From the NCBI GenBank assembly GCA_959028445.1, contig CAUFRY010000047.1, forward strand, positions 1 through 15,329: a DNA stretch of 15,329 nucleotides. Reading direction: 5' to 3'. The DNA comes from an uncultured Collinsella sp. Its GTDB lineage: Bacteria; Actinomycetota; Coriobacteriia; Coriobacteriales; Coriobacteriaceae. Positions 8,001 through 13,933 of this stretch are shown one piece after another (position 1 is the stretch's first letter; every line of letters starts with the position of its first letter). Below the pieces are notes generated by a model that saw only the letters and a list, made by a program, of their open reading frames with translations, was not told where the DNA came from and made no database searches. A program made the translations under genes and the position numbers.

Positions 8001-8331
8001 TGGCCGTCGCTCCCGCTGAAGCCGCATTCGCACTCTGAGCCTGCTCAACACTATTTGAAGAGCCAGACTCGCCGCCATCGGTCTCGTCGCTATTCTGGTT
8101 TTCGGCATCCTCGCTGGTGTTACCTACAGCAGCGGACTCACTTGAGGAACCCCCCCCCATTACAGTTTCCTCGGCAGAAACTGTCTGGGCGTCGTTGGCG
8201 ATGGCCTGCGAGATCGGGGGCATAACGAGCGACAGCACCAGGCTCAAAACGGAAGCTCCGCACAAAACACCTGCTAGTACACGATGTGCCGCTTTATTGT
8301 TCTGCTTAGATTTATCCGAATTTGCCGCCAT
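5035..8331 (-). CDS. large pilus tip-type adhesin, LPLTG-anchored
   Basis: This 1098-residue surface protein is the first gene of the pilus operon. ATG at 8331 has GGGGGAGG 5 bases before it. Residues 1-45 are a long signal peptide (basic start, hydrophobic 17-40, cut near AIA). Residues 59-110 are Ser/Glu/Gly/Ala-rich linker. About 175-590 resemble choice-of-anchor A adhesin domains: VVRGKLAMN, SIMWNF, IGSILVPNGS and GRVYVGVDF. Two SpaA/Cna-B domains follow, about 620-715 with E-box YIRETKAPEGY and about 752-850 with TLAETQAPFGY. An FctA-like (T-antigen type) isopeptide domain spans about 876-1047, with TYTLKEVAP. The protein ends in LPLTG (1051-1055), a hydrophobic helix and KRRQDD. Its role would be host or matrix binding at the pilus tip; the ligand cannot be told. 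Codons 58-61 contain a run of nine G (8150-8158), so expression may be phase variable. Confidence 0.9.
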   Translation of the reverse strand: MAANSDKSKQNNKAAHRVLAGVLCGASVLSLVLSLVMPPISQAIANDAQTVSAEETVMGGGSSSESAAVGNTSEDAENQNSDETDGGESGSSNSVEQAQSANAASAGATATVKPGIYVPTSIGIGTNINVSTPDPGVATYVGRDMYIGGKPSDKPSDGTIDLDADNAPTGSYAAEAEGLTVVRGKLAMNPLKESWPYNNSGGAGFRFGTVGFGSQFRPVYGSTVLAVAGIDSAITKMSVGYNGNLPGATTVGAWNKGAWVGQQRPFEGATPSGFAYTAQIAGPITYWRDSDYKRQSVVTMQGNWYEGLSALESTLFNKAVDLTNVNGNDYSSYNGTNGYLSKLSKQLDSFEDTGEVDVNGFAEPNSNYVINKYNNDGTSYTLKFDGSDDGSGKSVSGALDTGIPSNKIRNTERLITFTGDGTSMQQVFTIAGSELSNWKNGVYYRGVDFKFTNIPEGASIVVNVTGTNPVEFHNGWRFWWGDTEISRGYESQYAKKDLDAKYSLASQSIMWNFVDTQSLTIRGGIAGEDRADWGYGGATTGAKWTDDDPAAAMIGSILVPNGSFDDHVTTNGRVYVGVDFSMNSPKVAAAFGEGNSASVIDMDQERHNFPWSGSYTPDGSAIAWSKVDAADAKPLAGSEWAIYATENDAQNNENRIVSIVDNGTNDSDPTVGTIQFNYLNQKANIGNPDDKDYFTYYIRETKAPEGYELSNTIYTSKMFHTGDELNLVGNVDTNGNEISSPKRAIANTKTTGTVSWTKVEDGDEKHDPLPGSEWKLAKLGADGSTEVKSWTVSDRSKLSDTTWANTDATDGKFKLEGLLPGTYTLAETQAPFGYEKNPTDFRFTVNTDGSVTWDKDKKPSIDKSGNAYISDTLTTTSVEIPVTKSVRNMDWPKVDKVNYVPFEFSIEATGANRDSAPMPDPKTISAAPAGSTKVNDIVAKFGEITFSKDHLATVDASNPTGEKTYTYTLKEVAPATGAVNKLRYSKAEYQVAVTVTAVMVDGKYTGLTTSTTVTQVKDDMGNTVSNTIGEDVAPDAIPASTFTNVKVLTDLPLTGTGWTENSMLLVGAGLMLLSGIAAGAYWFATKRRQDDPSDGAGR
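8150..8158 (-). repeat. poly-G tract (G9) in the adhesin gene
   Basis: Nine consecutive C on plus are nine G in the coding strand, spanning ATG-GGG-GGG-GGT (Met58-Gly61), just after the signal peptide. As written the frame is ON. With eight G the frame reads VPQVSPLL and then TAG; with ten G it reads FLK and then TGA. Every single-base slip therefore truncates the protein at about 70 residues. Confidence 0.85.
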
Positions 8332-8411
8332 CGATGCCTCCCCCCAAGAGACTGCGATCTTGCTCTTTCACAAATTAACCTTGGGCGCACAACCTATAAT
8401 TGCTCGCGCTC

Positions 8412-8443
8412 AATATGCATATTATTACTCATTGTTTAAACAA
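8412..8443. promoter_or_regulatory. paired 12-bp palindromes, candidate operator
   Basis: AATATGCATATT (8412-8423) and TTGTTTAAACAA (8432-8443) are each perfect 12-bp palindromes. Their centres are 20 bp apart, about two helical turns, so a dimeric regulator could bind both on the same DNA face. They lie 81-112 bp before the adhesin start codon. Short palindromes are common in AT-rich DNA, so this is a candidate only. Confidence 0.35.
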
Positions 8444-8488
8444 CGAAAAGCCCATTTCAATCAATTTCTTTTCTCAGAGTCTTATTTC

Positions 8489-8518
8489 TTGACATTTGTT
8501 CAACTTATGCAGTGTTAT
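8489..8518 (+). promoter_or_regulatory. possible plus-strand promoter (TTGACA)
   Basis: A perfect -35 box TTGACA (8489-8494) is followed after 18 bp by TGTTAT (8513-8518), four of six matches to the -10 consensus. It points away from the pilus operon into sequence without an ORF. If used, it would make a short non-coding RNA or a divergent transcript. Confidence 0.25.
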
Positions 8519-8685
8519 TCGATTTTTCAGTTTTAGAAAACCACAGGTAGAATTGTTGGAAAATAGAGGTAAATAACACTCTGTTGTTATTTGCACAACA
8601 TTTTGTTTTAACCCACTCAATCTGTGAACGGTCGATATTTGGCTGTGAGTGGTCGTTTGTTCACCGCATCGATTCGCCACGGGAC

Positions 8686-8719
8686 AAAAAAGCGTCCCGG
8701 CAATCGGTTGCCGGGACGC
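8686..8719 (-). terminator. strong intrinsic terminator after the HAD gene
   Basis: A perfect 12-bp stem (8692-8703 with 8708-8719) closes the tetraloop TCGG on plus (CCGA on minus). It is followed on minus by six T (8686-8691). It lies 55 bp past the HAD phosphatase stop codon and should stop that transcript before the pilus leader. Confidence 0.9.
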
Positions 8720-8729
8720 CTGATCGAAC

Positions 8730-8760
8730 CACCACAAAGGTGCCTGTCCCCTTTGCGGTG
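8730..8760 (-). repeat. intergenic hairpin repeat, copy 1 (TGTCCC loop family)
   Basis: CACCACAAAGG (8730-8740) pairs with CCTTTGCGGTG (8750-8760) around the loop TGCCTGTCC. The one imperfect pair is a G-U wobble in the minus-strand RNA. It lies between the HAD stop codon and its terminator. Nearly the same sequence recurs at 11270-11305, and a variant at 9684-9716. Confidence 0.7.
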
Positions 8761-8774
8761 ATTCTCCCCCAGCG

Positions 8775-9596
8775 CTACAGCAGATGCTCCTCGATAAAGA
8801 TCGCGATGCCGTCTTTGTCGTTGCTGGCGGTTACAAAATCGGCGGCGGCACGGGTGGCATCGCTGCCATTTGCCATGGCCACGCCCACGCCGGCGTCAGC
8901 CACCATGCAGGTATCGTTATCGGCATCGCCAAACACGCAGATGTCCTGGAGCTCCATGTCGTTGAGCTCCGCTACGCGCACAAGGCCGCGCGTCTTGGAC
9001 ACGCGCGGGTCCATGAACTCGTAGAGCCGCTGCGTAGTTTGCAGAGCCGCCGCCTTAACGGTGTTATCGGCAAACGTCGACGCCCGCTCAATCACCCGCG
9101 GCATTACCTCGGGCGCCATGGTAAACATCACCTTGGGCTGCGGCTCGCGCAAAAACTCGGCAAAATCGACCACCTGGTAGGGCACGCCATCGACGCGCGA
9201 CAGGTGCTCGACGCACGCGTTGCTCTCGGGCACGTAGAACACGCCGTCTCGGGGGCAGACGGGCGTTGCCGGAAGGTCCGCCATGTGCTTGCAGATGCGC
9301 GCGATGGTCTCGCCCGGCAGCGGATAGCTCAGCTCGTTGATGTCGTGCGCGCGATCGATGACCTCGGCTCCGCCACAGCCCACCATCACGTCCACCAGAC
9401 CGTCGATGCCCCAGAGCTCATACATGGCCTCGGTCGCGTGGGCGTCGCGCCCGGTGCACAGGCCAAAGAGCACGCCGCGCTCGCGCAGGGCGCGGATCGC
9501 CGCCACAGTGCGCGGGGACACCGTGTGCTCGCTCGTGAGCAGCGTGCCGTCGATATCGCAGAACACGGCTTTAATGTGGCTGAAGGTGGTGTCCAT
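8775..9596 (-). CDS. Cof-type HAD-superfamily phosphatase
   Basis: This 273-residue protein belongs to the Cof/YbiV/YidA group of HAD hydrolases, cytoplasmic Mg-dependent phosphatases acting on sugar phosphates, flavin or other small phosphate esters. Motif I is DIDGT (14-18), with Asp14 as nucleophile and Asp16 as acid/base. Motif II Thr is in GLCTGR (48). Motif III Lys is in VSKTRG (201). Motif IV is GDADND (223-228). The C2-type cap lies between motifs II and III. The ATG at 9596 was chosen because AGAAAGG precedes it by 5 bases and the HAD fold begins at once; an in-frame ATG at 9692 adds a non-conserved leader. It forms its own unit with a terminator at 8686-8719. The exact substrate cannot be read from sequence. 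Confidence 0.92.
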   Translation of the reverse strand: MDTTFSHIKAVFCDIDGTLLTSEHTVSPRTVAAIRALRERGVLFGLCTGRDAHATEAMYELWGIDGLVDVMVGCGGAEVIDRAHDINELSYPLPGETIARICKHMADLPATPVCPRDGVFYVPESNACVEHLSRVDGVPYQVVDFAEFLREPQPKVMFTMAPEVMPRVIERASTFADNTVKAAALQTTQRLYEFMDPRVSKTRGLVRVAELNDMELQDICVFGDADNDTCMVADAGVGVAMANGSDATRAAADFVTASNDKDGIAIFIEEHLL

Positions 9597-9683
9597 GGGG
9601 GCCTTTCTGGGTTGTGCGGCGGTGTGGGGTGTATTCGTGAACGGCGTACATGGTATACCAAGGCGCGGGCCGTTGGTACCCGA

Positions 9684-9716
9684 CCGCCACAAAAGTGCCT
9701 GGCCCCTTTGTGGCGG
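9684..9716. repeat. intergenic hairpin repeat, copy 2 (variant)
   Basis: CCGCCACAAA (9684-9693) pairs perfectly with TTTGTGGCGG (9707-9716) around AGTGCCTGGCCCC. It is the same design as copies 1 and 3, with altered but still complementary stem bases and GGCCC in place of GTCCC in the loop. It lies upstream of the HAD gene. Confidence 0.65.
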
Positions 9717-9740
9717 CTTGTGGTGCTCGGTCCTCGGCGC

Positions 9741-9805
9741 AATCCATCACAACATTCGGCGTTTTTCGGCAAAATCGCGATTTTCATCGAATGTTGTAAC
9801 GGTTT
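9741..9805 (-). repeat. 65-bp palindromic element, copy C (diverged, inverted)
   Basis: Read on minus, this aligns over its full 65 bases with the elements at 13831 and 15073. The outer arm starts AAACCGTTACAACATTCG and the other arm ends CGAATGTTGTGATGG; interior landmarks CGATTTTG and AAAAACG are kept. It is the most diverged copy and lies in the opposite orientation. It begins on minus directly after the MFS stop codon (9806-9808), so it can also act as that gene's 3' hairpin. Confidence 0.75.
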
Positions 9806-11086
9806 TTACCGCTCTGCAGCACGATCCAGATGCCCGCGTCCAAACAGCAGCAGCGCCGCGGGAACTGCCGTTACGACCAAGCCCGCACCAACGAGCGTCT
9901 GTTGCACGCCAAATGTTGCGGCCAGCCAGGGGGCAATCGCCAGTGGGGCCACGCCGGCGAACATGTTGCCAAAGCCCATGACCGAGTTGACGCGGCCGAG
10001 CTGCTCGATCGGGGCCGTCGTTTGCACGATGGTGTTGTGGAGCGGGTTGACAACGCCCCAGGCCACGCCCAGGGCGATCTGGCCGACGAGCGCCACGCCC
10101 ACGTACGGCGTGCCCACGTAGAGAAGGCTTCCCAGACCCACGGACATAAGCGCCACGAGCAGCGTTTTAAGACTGACGAGGCGCGGCGGCATGCGGAGCG
10201 CGACCACGGCGCCCAGCACTGCGCCCACGCCGCAGGCCGACGAGAGCCAGCCCATCCACTCGACGCCAACGTGCAGGACATCGCGATAGAAGAACGATTC
10301 CAGCGGATCGAAGGCACCATAGCCAAAGTTCGAAAGGAAGATGATGCAGAAAAGCAGGGCGAGGACGCTGTTGGTAAAGACCGTCTTGATGCTGGTCGCG
10401 AAGGTGGCGTGGGCGGACGTGCTGGGGTCGGGGCTTTGGCTTGTGCGCTCCCCCTCCCCTGTCGAATCGGCGTTCTCCCGTCCAGCGACGCGACCTGTTT
10501 GCGGCTTAAAGCCCCAGCCGACGATGAACGCCAGCACGGTAAAGAGCATCATGAGCACGAACACCGCGCGCGACGATGAAGCCGCCGCGGCAAAGCCGCC
10601 CAGCGTGGGTCCGACGATAATGCTCACGTTGGAAAACATGGTGATGGCGGAGTTGATGTCTTTGAGCTCGACAGGGTCGTCGGTGAGGTAGGCCGGATAG
10701 GACGTGGCGATGGGCTGGGCGAACCCCATTACAAAACCCAGGAGCGCCGCGCCGACAAGGACTGTTCCGGTCGCGCTGCCAAAGGCGATGATTGCCGCGC
10801 CCGTTGCCAGCGTGCCGACGATGCTCAACAGAAAATGGTGGCGCGGGCCCCAGGCGTCGAGCGCCGCGCCACCCGCAAAGGATCCCAAGATCACGAAGAC
10901 GTTCATAAACAGAACGGCCAGCGACGTCGCGACGACCGAAGCGCCGTCCGCATAGGTAAGCGTTCCGATGACGCCGATAAAGTAACTGGTTTGGAAGCCG
11001 GTGTAGATCAGAAACCGCATTGCCACCAGGCGCTTTGCTTGCGTAGACAGCGATGGTTGGGATTTTGAGATTAGAGATAGGGACAT
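9806..11086 (-). CDS. MFS transporter, probable drug or metabolite exporter
   Basis: A 426-residue integral membrane protein of the major facilitator superfamily, driven by the proton gradient. Hydrophobic segments fit about 12 TM helices with a central hydrophilic loop (about residues 195-235) rich in Ser, Thr and charged residues. The signature loop between TM2 and TM3 is visible as GGAALDAWGPRHH. NSAITMFSNVSIIVGPTLGG (about 160-180) fits the TM5 exporter motif region, and the overall style is that of MFS_3/EntS-like effluxers. ATG at 11086 follows GGAG by 5-6 bases; the in-frame ATG at 11125 lacks such a site. Its substrate is unknown. It forms a single-gene unit with a 5' leader carrying a 10-bp inverted repeat right before the ribosome binding site (11098-11163). 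Confidence 0.9.
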   Translation of the reverse strand: MSLSLISKSQPSLSTQAKRLVAMRFLIYTGFQTSYFIGVIGTLTYADGASVVATSLAVLFMNVFVILGSFAGGAALDAWGPRHHFLLSIVGTLATGAAIIAFGSATGTVLVGAALLGFVMGFAQPIATSYPAYLTDDPVELKDINSAITMFSNVSIIVGPTLGGFAAAASSSRAVFVLMMLFTVLAFIVGWGFKPQTGRVAGRENADSTGEGERTSQSPDPSTSAHATFATSIKTVFTNSVLALLFCIIFLSNFGYGAFDPLESFFYRDVLHVGVEWMGWLSSACGVGAVLGAVVALRMPPRLVSLKTLLVALMSVGLGSLLYVGTPYVGVALVGQIALGVAWGVVNPLHNTIVQTTAPIEQLGRVNSVMGFGNMFAGVAPLAIAPWLAATFGVQQTLVGAGLVVTAVPAALLLFGRGHLDRAAER

Positions 11087-11097
11087 GGGCGCTCCTT

Positions 11098-11163
11098 GTT
11101 GCATACGAATACGGGCCGCGGGCATTGGCCGCCGACCATCGACTCAATCTTTCCGTATGCAAC
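11098..11163 (-). promoter_or_regulatory. inverted repeat in the MFS gene leader
   Basis: GTTGCATACG (11098-11107) and CGTATGCAAC (11154-11163) are a perfect 10-bp inverted repeat, 46 bp apart. On minus the second arm touches the AAGGAG ribosome binding site. The enclosed GC-rich segment can form smaller stems (for example GGCC with GGCC). This could be a closing stem of a regulatory RNA leader or two operator half-sites for DNA looping. Confidence 0.4.
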
Positions 11164-11213
11164 GCTAAGGACGCATCGGGCCCCTTCTCTCCGTTTTTGC
11201 CAGCACGAACTAC

Positions 11214-11262
11214 TTGGTAGATTTTAAGGCATGTCCCAAAAATCTACCCAAAAATCTACCAA
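11214..11262. repeat. hairpin with a tandemly doubled right arm
   Basis: GGTAGATTTT (11216-11225) can pair with either of two AAAATCTACC arms (11239-11248 or 11251-11260), because CAAAAATCTACC is repeated in tandem (11237-11248 and 11249-11260). Pairing with the second arm extends to 12 bp. The loop contains ATGTCCC, like the neighbouring hairpins. Confidence 0.6.
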
Positions 11263-11269
11263 AGCAAAA

Positions 11270-11305
11270 ACCACCACAAAGGTGCCTGTGCCCCTTTGCG
11301 GTGGT
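11270..11305 (-). repeat. intergenic hairpin repeat, copy 3 (TGTCCC loop family)
   Basis: ACCACCACAAAGG (11270-11282) pairs with CCTTTGCGGTGGT (11293-11305) around TGCCTGTGCC. The same single G-U wobble (minus strand) as in copy 1 is present. It lies between the MFS leader and the moaC-mobB terminator. Confidence 0.7.
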
Positions 11306-11323
11306 GTTAACGTTTGCCCAGAT

Positions 11324-11364
11324 AAAACCTACCAAAATAAACCTGTCCCTTTTTGGCAGGTTTT
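11324..11364 (-). terminator. terminator of the molybdenum cofactor operon
   Basis: A 14-bp stem (AAAACCTACCAAAA at 11324-11337 with TTTTGGCAGGTTTT at 11351-11364) has one G-U wobble in the minus RNA. It is followed on minus by a short T-rich tail (TTTTATC, counting the end of the stem). It overlaps the moaC-mobB stop codon (11363-11365). The loop (TAAACCTGTCCCT on plus) shares the core CCTGTCCC with the nearby hairpin repeats. Confidence 0.75.
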
Positions 11365-12640
11365 AGGCGAGATGATCTTGGATCAGATCGCAGATGGCTC
11401 GGGCGTCGTTGATGTTGATGGCTCGGGTCGCAAAGCCGGCGTCGAAGGCCTGGCGCGCCAGGGCCTCGTTGCAGGCAAGGGCCAGCGTGCGGCCGTCGAC
11501 CAGATCGAGCGAGCTTTTGCCGCGCAGGCGATCCACGCCAGAGCGTGCGACCACGATATTGTCGAAGCCCTCGGTCTTATAGCCCTCGATAATCACCACG
11601 TCGACGTCGTTGTAGCGCGACAGCAGCTCGCGCGCGGGCATCTCGTCCTCCTCGCGCGTGTCGGCGTACTCCGCCCAGCGCGTGGCGCAAATGAGACCCA
11701 CGTGTTTGGATCCCGCCTGGTGATGGCGCCAGGTATCCTTGGCGGGTACATCGATATCGAAGCCGTGATGCCCATGGTGTTTGAGCGAACCCACGCGCAG
11801 GCCACGGCGGGTAAGCTCGGCGATGACCTTCTCGACCAGTGTGGTTTTGCCCGAGTTCTGATAGCCGATAAACGCGATCGCTGGGGCGGCTGGGGTGGGG
11901 GCTGCGGGCGCGGCACCATCGGCAGCGGTTGCCTCGGCAGCGGCAGCTTGACGCTCCGCGCGATCCCATACGCCCGAGCGGCCACCTTCCTTGTGCAGCA
12001 AACGCACGTCGACGATCTCCATGCCGCGGTCGACCGCCTTGCACATGTCGTAGATGGTCAAGCACGCGGCACTCGCGCCGGTCAGCGCCTCCATCTCGAT
12101 GCCCGTCTTGCCCGTCACGCCCGCCGTGACCAGCACATGAAAACCGACCTGTCCGTCGTGACGCGCCGGCGCCCAGCCCTCGGGCGTCTCGTCGGCCGGC
12201 GTTCCTGCCGGAGCGATTGGCTCGATATCGCACTTGCTCTTGGTGATGAGCAGCGGATGGCACATGGGGATGATGTCACTCGTACGCTTGATGGCCATAA
12301 TGCCCGCCACGCGCGCGCAAGCAAGCACGTCGCCCTTCTTGGCGCGGTCCTGCAGCACCATGGCCTGCGTTTCGGGATGCATGAGGATCGTGCCCTCGGC
12401 GATGGCGATGCGGTGCGTCTCGGCCTTGTCGGATACATCGACCATGCGCACCTCGCCCTTGGCGTCCACGTGCGTCAGCTCGTCGCGGCGGGCGTCGCGG
12501 GTGGAGTCGGTGTCGTTGTCGCTCACGGACGGCTGCACGGCCGCGGACGCGGCGTCTTTGTTGGCAGACGTGGCTTTGTGGGCAGACATCGCGGCCCTGC
12601 GAGCGGCCTTGGTGGCATCGGCGTACCTGCTCTTGGCCAT
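11363..12640 (-). CDS. moaC-mobB: MoaC-MobB fusion: cyclic pyranopterin monophosphate synthase / molybdopterin-guanine dinucleotide adapter
   Basis: This 425-residue protein joins two steps of molybdenum cofactor synthesis. After an Ala/Lys-rich N-terminal extension of about 50 residues, the MoaC part (about 54-225) shows LTHVDAKGEVRMVDVS, the MCHPL motif (126-130), GKTGIEMEALTG (177-188) and TIYDMCKAVD, with the catalytic Asp (198) and Lys (201). MoaC turns the MoaA product 3',8-cyclo-dihydro-GTP into cyclic pyranopterin monophosphate. A linker of Ala, Pro and Thr (about 230-253) leads to MobB: the P-loop GYQNSGKTT (259-267), HHGFDIDVP.KDTWRH..AG, and VDVVIIEGYK. MobB is a GTP-binding partner in attaching GMP to molybdopterin. 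ATG at 12640 has GGAGGA before it; the ATG at 12685 would overlap moaA. The start lies 4 bp after the moaA stop, so translation is probably coupled. Confidence 0.95.
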   Translation of the reverse strand: MAKSRYADATKAARRAAMSAHKATSANKDAASAAVQPSVSDNDTDSTRDARRDELTHVDAKGEVRMVDVSDKAETHRIAIAEGTILMHPETQAMVLQDRAKKGDVLACARVAGIMAIKRTSDIIPMCHPLLITKSKCDIEPIAPAGTPADETPEGWAPARHDGQVGFHVLVTAGVTGKTGIEMEALTGASAACLTIYDMCKAVDRGMEIVDVRLLHKEGGRSGVWDRAERQAAAAEATAADGAAPAAPTPAAPAIAFIGYQNSGKTTLVEKVIAELTRRGLRVGSLKHHGHHGFDIDVPAKDTWRHHQAGSKHVGLICATRWAEYADTREEDEMPARELLSRYNDVDVVIIEGYKTEGFDNIVVARSGVDRLRGKSSLDLVDGRTLALACNEALARQAFDAGFATRAININDARAICDLIQDHLA

Positions 12641-12644
12641 ATGA

Positions 12645-13700
12645 TCATCCTCCGATTTGGGACATAAATCGTTGCGTGCCCTCAATTATCGCGTGTTCCT
12701 GCGGTTTGTGGGCCACGGCATCGCGCCAAATCGAAAGTACCTGCATATCATCACCACGGCGCAGTGCCTCGCGAACCGAATACTCGGCATCGCTGAACAG
12801 GCAGGGGCGTACGCTGCCGTCCGCCGTCAGGCGCAGACGGTTGCAGCTCGCGCAAAAATGGTTGGACATGGCGCTAATAAAGCCGACCGTACCCGCCGCC
12901 CCTGGAAAACGCCAGTAGCGCGCAGGACCGGCACCAGCAGGAGCGTCGTTGATGTCGAGCGGCTCAAGCTCACCCAGACCAGCCGCAGTGGCGCCGGCAT
13001 TGATGCGCGCCCGCAGCTCGTCGCTCGGCACGGTGTCGCTCGCGTCCCACAGCTCGGGATTGAGCGTGGGTGCGTGCGGGTCCACAGCGCAATGCGAGCT
13101 CGTGTGCTCGTCGCCAATGGGCATGTATTCGATAAAGCGCAGGTGAATGGGACGGCCGACCGTGAGTCGCGCAAGGGCCGCCACATCCTGGTTGAGCCGG
13201 CGGACCACCACACAGTTGACCTTAACCGGCTCGAACCCCCAAGCAAGCGCCGCATCGATGCCCGCCATGGTTTGCTCGAGCCGACCCAGGCGCGTGATCT
13301 TTCCAAAGAGCGTGGGGTCGAGCGTGTCGAGCGAAATGTTGACGCGGTCGAGCCCCGCATCTTTGAGCTGCGGCGCCAACTTGGGCAGCAGGGCACCGTT
13401 GGTGGTGAGCGAGATGTCCTCGATCTGCGGGATCGCACGGATGTCGCGAATGAGCGGGATAATGCGGCGGCTGACCAGCGGCTCGCCACCCGTCAGGCGC
13501 ACGCGGCGAATGCCCTCCCCCGCCACCAGACGCACAAAGCGGGCGATTTCCTCGGCACTGAGCAGCTCCTCGTGCGCGCGCGGCGCCACGCCGTCGGCAG
13601 GCATGCAGTAGATGCAGCGGAAATTGCACTTGTCGGTCACGGCAATGCGCAGGTAGTTGATATCGCGGCCAAAACCGTCATGTTGCACGCGCTCGTCCAC
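12645..13700 (-). CDS. moaA: GTP 3',8-cyclase MoaA (radical SAM)
   Basis: MoaA carries out the first step of molybdenum cofactor synthesis, radical rearrangement of GTP, using two [4Fe-4S] clusters in the cytoplasm. The radical SAM motif is CNFRCIYC (C25, C29, C32), followed by the SAM-binding GGEP (71-74). The C-terminal cluster Cys are in HFCASCNRLRLTADG (C283, C286) and RPCL (C300). The chain ends in GG, as active MoaA requires. At 351 residues it is slightly longer than the E. coli enzyme, mostly from an insert around 197-225. The start is GTG at 13700, with GGGGAGGG just upstream; this frame begins cleanly with the usual DGFGRDINYLRIAVTDKC. It is the first gene of a two-gene operon with moaC-mobB. 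A TATTAT box about 50 bp upstream could be the -10, but no good -35 was seen. Confidence 0.95.
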   Translation of the reverse strand: MDERVQHDGFGRDINYLRIAVTDKCNFRCIYCMPADGVAPRAHEELLSAEEIARFVRLVAGEGIRRVRLTGGEPLVSRRIIPLIRDIRAIPQIEDISLTTNGALLPKLAPQLKDAGLDRVNISLDTLDPTLFGKITRLGRLEQTMAGIDAALAWGFEPVKVNCVVVRRLNQDVAALARLTVGRPIHLRFIEYMPIGDEHTSSHCAVDPHAPTLNPELWDASDTVPSDELRARINAGATAAGLGELEPLDINDAPAGAGPARYWRFPGAAGTVGFISAMSNHFCASCNRLRLTADGSVRPCLFSDAEYSVREALRRGDDMQVLSIWRDAVAHKPQEHAIIEGTQRFMSQIGG

Positions 13701-13830
13701 GCAACCCTCCCCTCACGCAGCGATTTATTCTTCGGGAAACATAATACCCCACGGGAGAATCATGCCGACACCCGTACGACAGGACAGGTCACTTCGAGCA
13801 AAACGGACTTTCCAAGCCCATCCTCGGCAC

Positions 13831-13895
13831 AAACCATCACAACATTCGATGCTTTTCCCGATTTTGGCAAAAAACGTCGAATGTTGTGATGGTTT
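13831..13895 (+). repeat. 65-bp palindromic element, copy A
   Basis: AAACCATCACAACATTCGA (13831-13849) is matched by a perfect 19-bp complement (13877-13895); the pairing extends one base further on each side. The 27-nt centre is itself weakly palindromic (TTTTCCC, GATTTT, GGCAAAA). It differs from copy B in only two or three central bases. It lies 38 bp past the stop codon of the nuclease gene and upstream of moaA. Confidence 0.88.
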
Positions 13896-13933
13896 GCCTG
13901 CCCACGGCACCCCGTAGAAGGACCAAAGCGCCC

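Larger units (their letters stand above)
8332..8685. other. AT-rich leader region upstream of the pilus operon
   Basis: This stretch has no credible gene. It is visibly richer in A and T than the coding regions on both sides and must hold the promoter of the adhesin-pilin-sortase operon. It includes two 12-bp palindromes, a TTGACA box on plus, and a short stem (AAATAAC at 8571-8577 with GTTATTT). No strong minus-strand -35/-10 pair with 16-18 bp spacing was found, which suggests activator-dependent transcription. Confidence 0.5.

Noticed and set aside
8474..8737. 87-residue minus-strand open frame in the AT-rich leader
   Set aside because: It runs through the perfect terminator hairpin at 8692-8719 and has no protein-like pattern.
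8784..10121. 445-residue plus-strand open frame
   Set aside because: It spans the antisense of the HAD gene, an intergenic region with two repeats and part of the MFS gene, so it cannot be one real protein.
9684..11305. Repeated hairpins considered as a CRISPR array
   Set aside because: The units are far apart, differ in sequence, are palindromic and have no regular spacers or cas genes.
11231..12667. 478-residue plus-strand open frame
   Set aside because: Antisense of the clear MoaC-MobB fusion; the His/Arg/Gly-rich sequence is typical of reverse-strand translation of GC-rich genes.
12657..13889. 410-residue plus-strand open frame
   Set aside because: Antisense of moaA, which carries both Fe-S cluster motifs and the C-terminal GG on minus.
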